A stretch of DNA of 64,000 bases. Source: Anaerolineae bacterium. GTDB lineage: Bacteria; Chloroflexota; Anaerolineae; Promineifilales; Promineifilaceae. The position numbers were made by a program, and so were the translations under genes. A model generated the notes under the pieces. It made no database searches, was not told where the DNA came from, and saw only the letters and a program-made list of their open reading frames with translations. The DNA is taken from assembly GCA_023382655.1 (NCBI GenBank), contig JAHDWK010000019.1:1-64000 (forward strand), given 5' to 3'. Below, piece after piece: positions 33,937-42,175 of this stretch (positions are counted from its first letter, which is position 1; each line of letters begins with the position of its first letter).

Positions 33937-34110
33937 CAAGAAAAGAATTACCCTTCACGTTTCTTCGCGTCCTTAGCGGATTGATCTTTTGTCTGGTGGG
34001 ATGTAGTGATGTGGCGGCAACGGCCGTACCCACCCCCCCACACCATCACCCACCGCTACCATATTTCCTACCCCCACGCTGCCCCTACCCCGACCATCAT
34101 GGAGAGAGAG
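33937..34110 (+). pseudogene. Out-of-frame lipoprotein leader upstream of the SGNH hydrolase
   Basis: The frame starting near 33897 encodes FLRVLSGLIFCLVGCSDVAATAVPTPP, a lipobox signal with linker, but then runs out of frame with the SGNH hydrolase. The break lies at or near a C7 run (34033-34039). Adding or removing one base would join leader and enzyme into a lipoprotein. Either a frameshift mutation, an assembly error or phase variation. Confidence 0.45.
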
Positions 34111-34716
34111 ATGCGATTTTTAGCCTTAGGAGATTCCTATACCATCGGCGAAAGTGTGGCCGAAAACGAGCGATGGCCGGTGCAGTTGGCCGACCGTTTA
34201 CACGAGCAGGGCATCCGCCTGGCTGCCCCGGAGATCATCGCCAAAACCGGCTGGACAACGGATGAACTGGCGGCGGGTATTAAGGCGGCCCAACCGCAAG
34301 GGCCATATGACCTGGTTTCGCTGTTGATTGGTGTCAATAACCAATATCGGGGACGCAGCCCGGAAGAGTACCGGGCGCAATTTGCCGATTTGTTGCCACA
34401 GGCCATCGCTTTTGCCGGAGGGGACCCGGCACGGGTGATTGTGCTGTCTATCCCCGATTGGGGTGTGACGCCGTTTGCGGCGCGGCTGGATGGGGCGGCT
34501 ATCGCTACCGAGATTGACGTTTTTAACGCCATCAACCGGGCGGAAGCGGAGAAGGCGGGGGTGTGGTACGTGGATGTCACGGCCGTGTCCCGCCAGGCCG
34601 CCACCGACCCCACCCTCATTGCCGACGATGGGCTGCACCCGTCAGGCAACATGTATACCGCCTGGGTGGGGTTGGTGCTGCCAGTTGTTTTGCAGAAGGT
34701 AATCCGTAATCCGTAG
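34111..34716 (+). CDS. SGNH-family hydrolase (GDSL esterase-like)
   Basis: 201 residues. Block I LALGDSYTIGE with the Ser nucleophile, block III IGVNNQYRG with the Asn, block V DDGLHPSGNMY with the catalytic Asp and His. It deacylates an ester of unknown kind. The ATG at 34111 follows GGAGAGAG. A lipoprotein leader exists upstream in another frame, so the present form would be cytoplasmic. The last residues KVIRNP and the TAG come from repeat A. Confidence 0.85.
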   Translation: MRFLALGDSYTIGESVAENERWPVQLADRLHEQGIRLAAPEIIAKTGWTTDELAAGIKAAQPQGPYDLVSLLIGVNNQYRGRSPEEYRAQFADLLPQAIAFAGGDPARVIVLSIPDWGVTPFAARLDGAAIATEIDVFNAINRAEAEKAGVWYVDVTAVSRQAATDPTLIADDGLHPSGNMYTAWVGLVLPVVLQKVIRNP

Positions 34717-34763
34717 TTCGTAAACCGTAAACGACGGATTACGGGCCACGAATTACGGATAAC
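34698..34763. repeat. Dispersed repeat A copy overlapping a gene end
   Basis: GTAATCCGTAATCCGTAG and the inverse ACGGATTACGGGCCACG. The left unit provides the last five codons and stop of the SGNH gene. Confidence 0.75.
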
Positions 34764-34772
34764 GAGGACAGC

Positions 34773-35483
34773 ATGTTACGACCACAAGATTTTTTTGAAC
34801 TGGATGCAGAGACGGCCGTGTTCTTTGCCGATTGCGACTATGTGTGGCAGGCATTGGCGCGCATCAAGGAGCATGTGGTACGGCTGACGGGTGGTGAGCA
34901 GACCATTTTGGGCCAGGTGATGCCGGGGGCGCATCTGAGTGACCGCCCGATTTATATCGCTGAGGGGGCGCGGGTGGAACCAGGGGCTTACATTCTTGGC
35001 CCGGCCTACATTGGGCCGGGGGCGATGGTGCGGCACGGCGCTTTTGTGCGCGAAGAGGTGATCATCTGCGCTGGGGCCATCTTCGGCCACGATACCGAGG
35101 CGAAAAATGCGCTGCTGCTGCCGGGGGCACACGCCCCCCATTTTAACTATGTGGGTGATTCCATTTTAGGTCACCGGGTGAATATGGGCGCGGGCACGAA
35201 GCTGAGCAATCTGGGTATGTTGAGCGACAAAGACCCGGTGACGGGCAAACGGCCGTCAATACAGATTGGGGTACACGGCCGTGTCTATGATACTGGCCTA
35301 GCTAAACTGGGCGCTATCCTGGGGGACGATGTGCAAACCGGTTGCAACGCCGTGCTTAACCCCGGCTGTCTGGTCGCCCCACGCACTCTCATTTATGCCA
35401 ACCTCAGCCTGCGCAAAGGGTATTACCCGCCCGATTCCATCGTCAAATTACGCCAGGAAATAGAGATTGTAGCCAGGGAATGA
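34773..35483 (+). CDS. Left-handed beta-helix acyltransferase/nucleotidyltransferase C-domain protein
   Basis: 236 residues. A short N-terminal segment is followed by hexapeptide-repeat coils: IYIAEGARVEPGAYILGPAYIGPGAMVRHGAF and the conserved KNALLLPGAHAPHFNYVGDSILGHRVNMGAGTKLSNL of GlmU-type acetyltransferases. It lacks the N-terminal uridylyltransferase domain of GlmU. Function is probably sugar acyltransfer for envelope glycans. ATG follows GAGGACAG. Confidence 0.8.
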   Translation: MLRPQDFFELDAETAVFFADCDYVWQALARIKEHVVRLTGGEQTILGQVMPGAHLSDRPIYIAEGARVEPGAYILGPAYIGPGAMVRHGAFVREEVIICAGAIFGHDTEAKNALLLPGAHAPHFNYVGDSILGHRVNMGAGTKLSNLGMLSDKDPVTGKRPSIQIGVHGRVYDTGLAKLGAILGDDVQTGCNAVLNPGCLVAPRTLIYANLSLRKGYYPPDSIVKLRQEIEIVARE

Positions 35484-35534
35484 GAGTAGCACGGCCGTTT
35501 TGCCTGTATAATGCAGCCAATAACGGAGGTAAAT

Positions 35535-35780
35535 ATGACTGTCTTAGACCTTTTACCACTTCTGGAAAAACTCAATCGCACTGAGAAAATACAGGCAATG
35601 CAATATCTCTTGTCTGAACTGGCGCACGAAGAAAAGACATTAGCTGCCAACTCTCAAAAGGAAACATCAGAAAAATTAGGCTGGCCACCAGAGTTCTTCA
35701 TCAAGACCTATGGCAGCTTACGAGATGTAAATCTTGTTCGCGAACCATTGAATGATTACGAGATCAGGGAAGAAATGTGA
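35535..35780 (+). CDS. Probable antitoxin of a type II VapBC-like pair
   Basis: 81 residues with a helical N-terminus LDLLPLLEKLNRTEKIQAMQYLLSELA and a C-terminal toxin-wrapping-like NDYEIREEM. It resembles small antitoxins found beside PIN toxins, but its family is not recognised. ATG follows GGAGGT. Its TGA overlaps the ATG of the PIN gene, which supports a pair. No ACGGCCGT octamer. Confidence 0.7.
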   Translation: MTVLDLLPLLEKLNRTEKIQAMQYLLSELAHEEKTLAANSQKETSEKLGWPPEFFIKTYGSLRDVNLVREPLNDYEIREEM

Positions 35781-36181
35781 TGACTTTTCTGCTCGACACC
35801 AATGTATGTATTCGATTCTTGACAGGACGTTCCGAGAAAGTAAAGCTACGATTACAGCAAATCAACCCCGATGAAATTGCTGTCTGCTCGGTTGTAAAAG
35901 CGGAGTTGTTCTACGGGGCCAGACGGAGTAACAATCCAGAAAAGAGTTTGCAAGCGCAAATTCAGTTCCTCAATCAGTTCAAATCCTTTTCCTTTGATGA
36001 TTCCACAGCTGTAGCATATGGGTCAATTCGAGCTGACCTGGCTGCGAAAGGAACGCCCATCGGCCCAAATGACCTGATGATTGCAGCCATTGTTCTATCT
36101 AACGATCTGACATTGATCACGCACAACGTTTCTGAATTTGGTCGTATTGGCGCTCTGAAAATTGAAGATTGGGAAAGCTAA
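35780..36181 (+). CDS. VapC-like PIN-domain ribonuclease toxin
   Basis: 133 residues. The PIN fold acidic residues are seen: LLDTN near the N-terminus, VVKAELFYGA, GPNDLMIAAIVLSND, and the end LTLITHNVSEFGRI is typical of VapC toxins. Likely Mg2+-dependent tRNA or mRNA cleavage inhibited by the upstream antitoxin. A GTG at 35777 is also possible. The stop is 2 bases from the mnmA start, so toxin and mnmA may be co-translated. Confidence 0.85.
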   Translation: MTFLLDTNVCIRFLTGRSEKVKLRLQQINPDEIAVCSVVKAELFYGARRSNNPEKSLQAQIQFLNQFKSFSFDDSTAVAYGSIRADLAAKGTPIGPNDLMIAAIVLSNDLTLITHNVSEFGRIGALKIEDWES

Positions 36182-36183
36182 AT

Positions 36184-37338
36184 ATGACCGAATCGAGAAC
36201 TAATGGAACCCGTGTCGTAGTAGCGATGAGCGGCGGGGTGGATAGCTCGGTGGCGGCGGCGCTGCTGAAGGAGCAGGGCTACGAGGTCATCGGCATGATG
36301 ATGCGGCTGTGGAGTGAGCCGGGCATTGGCGAATCCGCGCCGCTCAACCGCTGCTGCACGCCCGACCAGATGGCTGACGCCCGCCGTGTGGCCGGGCTGT
36401 TAGGCATCCCCTTTTACGTGGTGGACGTGCAAGACCATTTCCGCCAGACCATTGTGCAGTTTTTTATTGACCAACACGAATTGGGGCGCACACCCAATCC
36501 GTGCGTGGAGTGCAATCGACAAATTCGCTTTACCTATTTGCTGGAACGGGCGCTGGCGCTGGATGCCGACTATCTGGCAACCGGCCATTATGCCCGCGTC
36601 GTTCACACGCCCGCCGGTTACGAAATCCGCAAGGGGGTGGATGAGCATAAAGACCAATCCTACGTGCTGCACATGTTGACACAGGCGCATCTGGCGCATC
36701 TGCTTTTTCCGGTGGGTGAATACACCAAGACGGAAGTGCGCGAACTGGCGCGCCGCTTTGGGCTGCCCGTGGCCAGCAAGGACGAGAGCCAGGATTTGTG
36801 CTTTTTGGGTGATGGTGACTACCGCCGCTTTTTACGGGAGTACAGTCAAAAGGCGGCCCGACCCGGGCCGATTGTAGATACGGTCGGGCAGGAACTAGGC
36901 CAGCATGAAGGGCTGGCGTTTTACACCATTGGGCAACGCAAAGGGCTGGGTATTACCACCGGTCAGCCGGTGTTTGTCATTCGCAAAGATGTAGCCCGCA
37001 ATGCGTTGATTGTAGGCACACATGAAGAATTGGGGCAGCAAACGCTGGTGGCGCGGGATGTGAATTGGCTGAACGGCCGTGCCCCCACCACCGCCATTCC
37101 CGTACAAATCAAAATCCGGTACAAGGCCAGGGCCGTTGCCGGAGTGGTAGAGGATGTGGGTGACGGCCGTGTCCATTGCACCTTCCACGAACCCGTCTTT
37201 GGCATCACCGCCGGGCAGGCGGCCGTCTTTTATGATGGCGACACGGTGTTAGGCGGTGGCATTATTGCCGAAGTCGAAGGTCAGCACGCATCAGGGGAGA
37301 GCATTCCTCTGCAACTCGCCGAAAGGGGAAAAGCATGA
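36184..37338 (+). CDS. mnmA: tRNA-specific 2-thiouridylase MnmA
   Basis: 384 residues. PP-loop VVVAMSGGVDSSVAA, the NPCVECNRQIRF segment with the first catalytic Cys, and SQDLCFL with the second Cys. The end has the central and C-terminal barrel domains (YTIGQRKGLGI, VGTHEELGQQTL). It thiolates U34 of tRNA Lys/Glu/Gln using ATP and a persulfide. The ATG at 36184 lies right after the vapC stop. Start of a short operon with the membrane gene that overlaps it by ATGA. Confidence 0.96.
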   Translation: MTESRTNGTRVVVAMSGGVDSSVAAALLKEQGYEVIGMMMRLWSEPGIGESAPLNRCCTPDQMADARRVAGLLGIPFYVVDVQDHFRQTIVQFFIDQHELGRTPNPCVECNRQIRFTYLLERALALDADYLATGHYARVVHTPAGYEIRKGVDEHKDQSYVLHMLTQAHLAHLLFPVGEYTKTEVRELARRFGLPVASKDESQDLCFLGDGDYRRFLREYSQKAARPGPIVDTVGQELGQHEGLAFYTIGQRKGLGITTGQPVFVIRKDVARNALIVGTHEELGQQTLVARDVNWLNGRAPTTAIPVQIKIRYKARAVAGVVEDVGDGRVHCTFHEPVFGITAGQAAVFYDGDTVLGGGIIAEVEGQHASGESIPLQLAERGKA

Positions 37339-37613
37339 TCAACGCTTCCGGGGTGATATTGGGCTTCTTGCTGGCGACGGCTTATGGCGCAGGTTTCCAT
37401 CTGATCATGGGCGGCCCGGCAAGACGCATTATTCTCTATGTGCTGGCCGCCTGGGTCGGCTTTGCCGTAGGCCACTTTTTGGGGGATTTTATCAACCTGG
37501 AACTATTTAATCTGGGGGCGCTGCACCTGTTCAGCGCCAGCCTGGGCGCGTGGATTGCCCTGATTGCCAGTTGGTGGCTGGCGGGGGAGGAGAAGGGGCA
37601 GGGTAATCGGTAA
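37335..37613 (+). CDS. Small membrane protein overlapping mnmA
   Basis: 92 residues with three hydrophobic segments (VILGFLLATAYGAGFHLIMG, IILYVLAAWVGFAVGHFLGDF, FSASLGAWIALIASWWLAG). Its ATG overlaps the mnmA TGA as ATGA. The last residues GNR and the TAA come from repeat A. Function unknown; no family recognised. Confidence 0.72.
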   Translation: MINASGVILGFLLATAYGAGFHLIMGGPARRIILYVLAAWVGFAVGHFLGDFINLELFNLGALHLFSASLGAWIALIASWWLAGEEKGQGNR

Positions 37614-37739
37614 TACCAGATAGCGCGGGCGCAATTTAGGCGCCAGTTGGCGTACAATCTCCGCAGCCAACGAAAAATGCACCGTCGTCCACAACGAGCC
37701 TTCCAGATAAGGATCCATTCCCGGAAATGGTGAGGGCAT
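37614..37739 (-). pseudogene. DUF4058 gene fragment, truncated by repeat A
   Basis: An ATG at 37739 begins MPSPFPGMDPYLEGSLWTTV..., the highly conserved opening of DUF4058 proteins, and continues for about 42 residues. The homologous part ends at a repeat A unit (GTAATCGGTAAT, about 37605-37616), and the remaining frame is the reverse of the membrane gene. DUF4058 proteins are normally several times longer. Confidence 0.6.
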
Positions 37740-37757
37740 TTAGATTTTCTCTGATCT

Positions 37758-37786
37758 TGTAACGCGATTTGGCAAATCGCGTTACA
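37758..37786. repeat. 13-base-arm hairpin covering the desulfhydrase stop codon
   Basis: TGTAACGCGATTT-GGC-AAATCGCGTTACA. The right arm includes the TAA of the D-cysteine desulfhydrase gene. The core is shared with the hairpin at 22638. Confidence 0.8.
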
Positions 37787-38759
37787 GCAATTTGTCGGCG
37801 AAGGCTGGCAAGGCGGCCGTGCCGCCGGTGTGCCAGAAGAGGACGGACTGCCCGCGGGTGAAGGCGCCCCAGCGAATCAGGTCAATCAGCCCGGCCATAG
37901 CCCGGCCCGTGTACACCGGGTCGAGCAAGATGCCTTCTAGCTGGGCCACCATGCGGATCGCTTCCCGTTCGCCCTCGCCGACTACCGCATACCCCCCACC
38001 CAGATAATCATCATTCACATCTACCAGGTCGGCCACGGCCGTTGTCCCCAATCCCAGGTGTGTAGCTGTAGCCGTCGCTAAGGCGGCGACGTGCATTTGC
38101 AGTTCTTCGGCAGGGTGGTCAATGCTGATGCCAATGATACGGCCGTGAAAACCCGCCACTTTTGCCCCCAGCACCATGCCTGCCTGGGTGCCACCGCTGC
38201 TGCTGCCCATGATCACAAAATCTATGTTCACGTTGACCTGGGCCAACTGCCCCGCCAGTTCCTCCATCGCCAGCACATAACCCGTCGCTCCCAGCACATT
38301 GGAGCCACCCAATGGTATCACATACGGCTTGCGCCCCATCGTTTCCACTTCCGCTACCACTTCCGGTATTACCTGGCTGCGCTCCCGGTCGCCCGTCCAA
38401 TAGAGGTGTGCGCCCAACAGGTGATTGAGCAGCAGGTTGCCTGTTGTCGTGGCTGGCGGCTGCCCACGCAGCACCAGACTACATCCCATTCCATATTTGG
38501 CGGCGGCAGCGGCCGTCTGGCGACAATGATTGCTCTGCGCCGCGCCGGTGGTAATCAAATGGTCACAACCATGCGCCAGAGCATCGGCCACCAGGAATTC
38601 CAATTTGCGCGTTTTGTTGCCACCACCGGCCAGCCCGGTCTGGTCATCTCGCTTGATGTAGATGTCCGGCCCACCCAGATGCCGGGTGAGCCGTTCCAAC
38701 TTTTCCAACGGCGTGGGCAGGTGGGCAATAGAGAGGCGAGGTGGGTAGTTTGGTTTCAT
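37782..38759 (-). CDS. D-cysteine desulfhydrase / ACC deaminase-family PLP enzyme
   Basis: 325 residues. Fold-type II PLP enzyme with the Lys in GGGNKTRKLEFL, the ITTGAAQSNHCRQTAAAAAK segment, GSSSGGTQAGM as the phosphate loop and a VLFWHTGGTAALPAF end. The family degrades D-cysteine to pyruvate, H2S and ammonia, or 1-aminocyclopropane-1-carboxylate. The frame up to 38852 is repeat A, so the ATG at 38759 starts at the conserved MKPNYPPRLS. No ribosome site is visible. Confidence 0.88.
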   Translation of the reverse strand: MKPNYPPRLSIAHLPTPLEKLERLTRHLGGPDIYIKRDDQTGLAGGGNKTRKLEFLVADALAHGCDHLITTGAAQSNHCRQTAAAAAKYGMGCSLVLRGQPPATTTGNLLLNHLLGAHLYWTGDRERSQVIPEVVAEVETMGRKPYVIPLGGSNVLGATGYVLAMEELAGQLAQVNVNIDFVIMGSSSGGTQAGMVLGAKVAGFHGRIIGISIDHPAEELQMHVAALATATATHLGLGTTAVADLVDVNDDYLGGGYAVVGEGEREAIRMVAQLEGILLDPVYTGRAMAGLIDLIRWGAFTRGQSVLFWHTGGTAALPAFADKLL

Positions 38760-38774
38760 GGGAGAATTATATCT

Positions 38775-38870
38775 CGTAACCGGTAATCCGTAATCCGTAA
38801 ATCGGAAGTCGGAGGTCCGAAGTCGGACTTCGGATTTCGGGCTTCGGCTCACGGACTACGGCTTACGGAT
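38775..38870. repeat. Dispersed repeat A copy linking two minus-strand genes
   Basis: GTAACCGGTAATCCGTAATCC, then GGAAGTCGG / TCGGACTTCGG palindromes and GGACTACGGCTTACGG. The right end supplies the last codons (RKP) and TAG stop of the SBBP gene, and the left part lies upstream of the desulfhydrase start. Confidence 0.75.
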
Positions 38871-40640
38871 AAAGGGCAAATAAACCGGCCACCAGACACG
38901 CACGGCATTAGGCTGACTGACGCTGTCTACGCCATCTGGCCCGGCGACGGTGAGGGTGACGGTGTAGCTGCCGGGTTGGGTATAGGTGTGGCTGGGGTTA
39001 AAATCAGTGCTGGTCTGACCATCGCCAAACTGCCAGGCAGCAGTCAGGTTTTCACCCACGGAGAGATTAGTGAACTGGACGGTGAGGGGGGCAGGGCCAA
39101 TGGTGGGCACGGCCGTAAAATCAGACGCTACGTGGTTAGTCACCGTCACCACAAAGCTGGTGAAATAGGCGTCATATTCGCCGCTGTGGGTGATGGCATA
39201 AGCGTTGGCGGAAACCGGGAAATCGGTAGAGAGAGTGGCCCCGGCCAGATAGATACGGCCGTCGTCACTTCTATCCAACGCCAACCCTTTATCCCAGTTA
39301 TTGCCGCCCACAAATGTGCCATAGGCAAGCTGGCGGCCGGTAGGGTTTAACACCGTCATAAAGGCGCTTTGCCCCCCCGTCAGGTCAGGCATCCAGGCAT
39401 CGGGTGAAACAGGGAAATCGGCCGACCAGGTTTCGCCGGTAGCAAACAAATTATTATCCGCATCCAATGTGAGGCCATTCACCTGGTCTGCCAGGCTGCC
39501 ACCTAAAAACGTGCTGTAGCGGAAAGCCGTCGCCTGTGGATTTACCTTCGCCACAAAACCATCACTAACGCCGGAAAAATCAACAGCAAAAGCTTCAAGC
39601 GTGGTCGGGAAATCGGCCGAATAGGTGACGCCGCCCACGTGAGCGTTTCCCTCGGCATCTACCGTCAGCCCATAGGCCCGGTCTTCGCCGCTGCCACCCA
39701 GATAAGTGGCGTAGCGCAAGGTGGGTGTTTGAACGTTTATACTCATCAGAAAGGCATCAAAGTCGCCCTGCAGCGTTGGCCCCAAAACGCCAACAGTGGT
39801 AGTGAAATCTTCGGAATTGGTCCAACCTGTGGTGTAGGCATTGCCGGCGTCGTCCAGGGTAATAGCCCGCCCTTCTTCCTGGTTACTGCCACCCAAACGC
39901 GAGGCATGAAGCACGGCCGTGCCCGCCGCATCCAATACCAGCAAAAACATATCTCGCCCCCCTGCCGGCTGGTTATTTACGCTGTTGGTGCTGGTGATAA
40001 AGTCGGTGGAGGTGGTGCTGCCGGTGACATACGCATTGCCTTCGCTGTCAATAGCTACGGCCATCGCCCGATCTGGCTCTGACCCACCTAAAAAGGTGCA
40101 ATACACCAGGCCACTGCCATCGGCCTGCACTTTCAGCAAGAAACCATCACCGCTGTCATTGTAAGTGGTGTCATAACCGGGCACATCGCCAAAGAGGGAG
40201 CAAAAGTCATCAGACGCCGTATTCCCCACCACATAGGCATATCCCTGGTCATCTACGACCACATCGGTCGCCTCGTCCAGAGCAAAAAAGACCTGGGTGT
40301 AGAACCAGAAGATATATTCCGCCTGGCTGCCATCGGGGTTAAATTTGGCAATGAAGGCGTCAATGCCGTGATTGGGCGCCAATGTCTGCGTTCCAGTGGG
40401 GAAGTTAGTAGATTCACTTCGCCCCACCACATAAACACCGCCTGCCTGATCGACGGCAATGCTGTGGCCGTAGTCGGGTAAGTCACCGCCGAGATAGGTG
40501 CCGTAGATCGGTAATCCGTAATCGCTAATCGGTAATCGGTAATCGGTAGAGGGAGTGCGGGCAAACACGGCCGTAACTAACCCCACCAACAACAAGGGCA
40601 AAGCGCACACCAGGGACAACGTGAGTATTCGACGAATCAT
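38856..40640 (-). CDS. Secreted SBBP-repeat and PKD-domain protein
   Basis: 594 residues. Signal peptide ILTLSLVCALPLLLVGLVTAVFA; then a short segment DYRLPISDYGLPIY that is translated repeat A. Residues about 45-490 are SBBP propeller repeats (YGTYLGGDLPDYGHSIAVDQAGGVYVVG and many variants of YLGGS...D.A.G..VD..GN.Y). Residues 500-585 are a PKD domain (FGDGQTSTDFNPSHTYTQPGSYTVTLTV). It ends VYLPFIRKP, a tail class common in Chloroflexota secreted proteins. ATG at 40640 follows AAAGGAAC. Confidence 0.88.
   Translation of the reverse strand: MIRRILTLSLVCALPLLLVGLVTAVFARTPSTDYRLPISDYGLPIYGTYLGGDLPDYGHSIAVDQAGGVYVVGRSESTNFPTGTQTLAPNHGIDAFIAKFNPDGSQAEYIFWFYTQVFFALDEATDVVVDDQGYAYVVGNTASDDFCSLFGDVPGYDTTYNDSGDGFLLKVQADGSGLVYCTFLGGSEPDRAMAVAIDSEGNAYVTGSTTSTDFITSTNSVNNQPAGGRDMFLLVLDAAGTAVLHASRLGGSNQEEGRAITLDDAGNAYTTGWTNSEDFTTTVGVLGPTLQGDFDAFLMSINVQTPTLRYATYLGGSGEDRAYGLTVDAEGNAHVGGVTYSADFPTTLEAFAVDFSGVSDGFVAKVNPQATAFRYSTFLGGSLADQVNGLTLDADNNLFATGETWSADFPVSPDAWMPDLTGGQSAFMTVLNPTGRQLAYGTFVGGNNWDKGLALDRSDDGRIYLAGATLSTDFPVSANAYAITHSGEYDAYFTSFVVTVTNHVASDFTAVPTIGPAPLTVQFTNLSVGENLTAAWQFGDGQTSTDFNPSHTYTQPGSYTVTLTVAGPDGVDSVSQPNAVRVWWPVYLPFIRKP
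40505..40552. repeat. Repeat A copy inside the SBBP coding sequence
   Basis: GGTAATCCGTAATCGCTAATCGGTAATCGGTAATCGG-type units are read in frame, just behind the signal peptide, as DYRLPITDYG-like residues. Confidence 0.8.
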
Positions 40641-40849
40641 AAAGCGTTCCTTTTGTCAGGTAATAGAAAAGCGTCATAATTGTAACCATGACGACCCAAT
40701 AAGGTAGCAACTGGCAAACAGCAAAGATTATCGGCAACCTGCTATTGCACCGACTTTTCACCGTCGCTCCCCATAAGCGACGCACGCGAGAGAGGGTGAA
40801 ATTCATAATTCATCCTTCATAATTCGTAATTCTGCAAAGGAGTTTGTAT

Positions 40850-42139
40850 ATGTCCCAACGAATGAATCGTGTTTTGTGGTTGACGGCCGTGCTGCTGTTA
40901 GCCATCACCACCCTCATCCGGCAGCAGCAGTTGCTGGCTCAAAGCACCCTATCTCCCAGTGGCGGTACGGCCGTTCCCTGCCAGAACGGCACGGCCGTCG
41001 GCTACCCGTGTGACCGTGTAGACCTGCTCGCCTTCGCTTCCAAAATGGAGTTGGGCGCTACCATTACCGACAGTCTGGTCGCCAACCTCTGGGGTTGGAC
41101 AGACCCGGAGACTGAGAAAGAGTATGTGCTGTTGGGTCTGCCGGAAGGTACCGCTTTTGTGGATGTCAGTAATCCATTGACGCCAACCTATCTGGGGCTG
41201 CTACCCACCCATTTTGCCACCGCCACTCTCTCCGTCTTTCGGGACATGAAAGTGTACCAGAACCATGCCTACATCATTGCCGACGCGCCCAGCCAGAACG
41301 GGATGCAGATTTTTGACCTGACCACGTTACGGAGCATTACTACCCCCACCACCTTCAGCGAGACTGCCCATTATGATGGCCTCGTGGACGGGCACAACAT
41401 CTTCATCCACGAGGCCACCGGCTACGCCTATGTGGTGCGGCGCGGTGCGGGCGTTTGCAACACCGGCACAGTAATGCTTGACCTGCAAGACCCACTAAAC
41501 CCGGTGGATGCCGGTTGTTATGGTGATGGTGGCATTGCTTCTGACCTGCAATGTGTGCTGTATCATGGCCCTGATGCCGATTACCAGGGGCGGGAGATTT
41601 GCGCCATTGCCAGCGATGATAACGTTGTCATAGCCGATATTAAGCACCCAACCACGCCAACGTTAGCCATCCGGGATTATCTCCATGCTGAACGCGCCCA
41701 CAGCGCCTGGTTTACGGAAGATCATCGCTATTTTCTCACTGTAGATATGGATGACGAACATCATCACGGTTTGAACACCCGTGTTTTCATCTGGGACGCC
41801 TCTGACCTGGACAACATTCCCCAAGACCCGGTCATTTACACCGGCCCCACCACCGGCAGCGACCACAACATCTGGATACGTGGCGATTATGCCTACATCG
41901 GCAATTTACGCGCCGGGCTGCGTATTTTAGATTTGCGCCAGATTGGCAGCGGGCAGCTTAGTCAGGCAGCTTATTTTGATAACTTCGCCCCAAACGATTT
42001 TGCCGGGCATGAACAGGGGGCATGGGCGGTTTATCCGTATTTTGAAAGCGGGGTGGTGGCGATCAGTGACCGGACAGAGGGGTTGTTTTTGGTACGGCCG
42101 TTGCTGGAACAAACATTTCTGCCAATAGTGATTAAATAG
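40850..42139 (+). CDS. Secreted choice-of-anchor B family propeller protein
   Basis: 429 residues. Signal peptide VLWLTAVLLLAITTLI. LVIVD-like beta-propeller repeats (AFVDVSNPLTPTYLGLLP, MQIFDLTTLR, GTVMLDLQDPLNPVDAGCYG, VVIADIKHPTTPTL, LRILDLRQIG) with the DGHNIFIHEATGYAYVV and AHSAWFTEDHRYFLTVDM motifs of the choice-of-anchor B family. C-terminus EQTFLPIVIK is an LP-type tail. ATG at 40850 follows AAAGGAG. Divergent to the SBBP gene. Confidence 0.85.
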   Translation: MSQRMNRVLWLTAVLLLAITTLIRQQQLLAQSTLSPSGGTAVPCQNGTAVGYPCDRVDLLAFASKMELGATITDSLVANLWGWTDPETEKEYVLLGLPEGTAFVDVSNPLTPTYLGLLPTHFATATLSVFRDMKVYQNHAYIIADAPSQNGMQIFDLTTLRSITTPTTFSETAHYDGLVDGHNIFIHEATGYAYVVRRGAGVCNTGTVMLDLQDPLNPVDAGCYGDGGIASDLQCVLYHGPDADYQGREICAIASDDNVVIADIKHPTTPTLAIRDYLHAERAHSAWFTEDHRYFLTVDMDDEHHHGLNTRVFIWDASDLDNIPQDPVIYTGPTTGSDHNIWIRGDYAYIGNLRAGLRILDLRQIGSGQLSQAAYFDNFAPNDFAGHEQGAWAVYPYFESGVVAISDRTEGLFLVRPLLEQTFLPIVIK

Positions 42140-42175
42140 GTACTTGGGTAATTGGATAATTGGGTAATTATCCAA

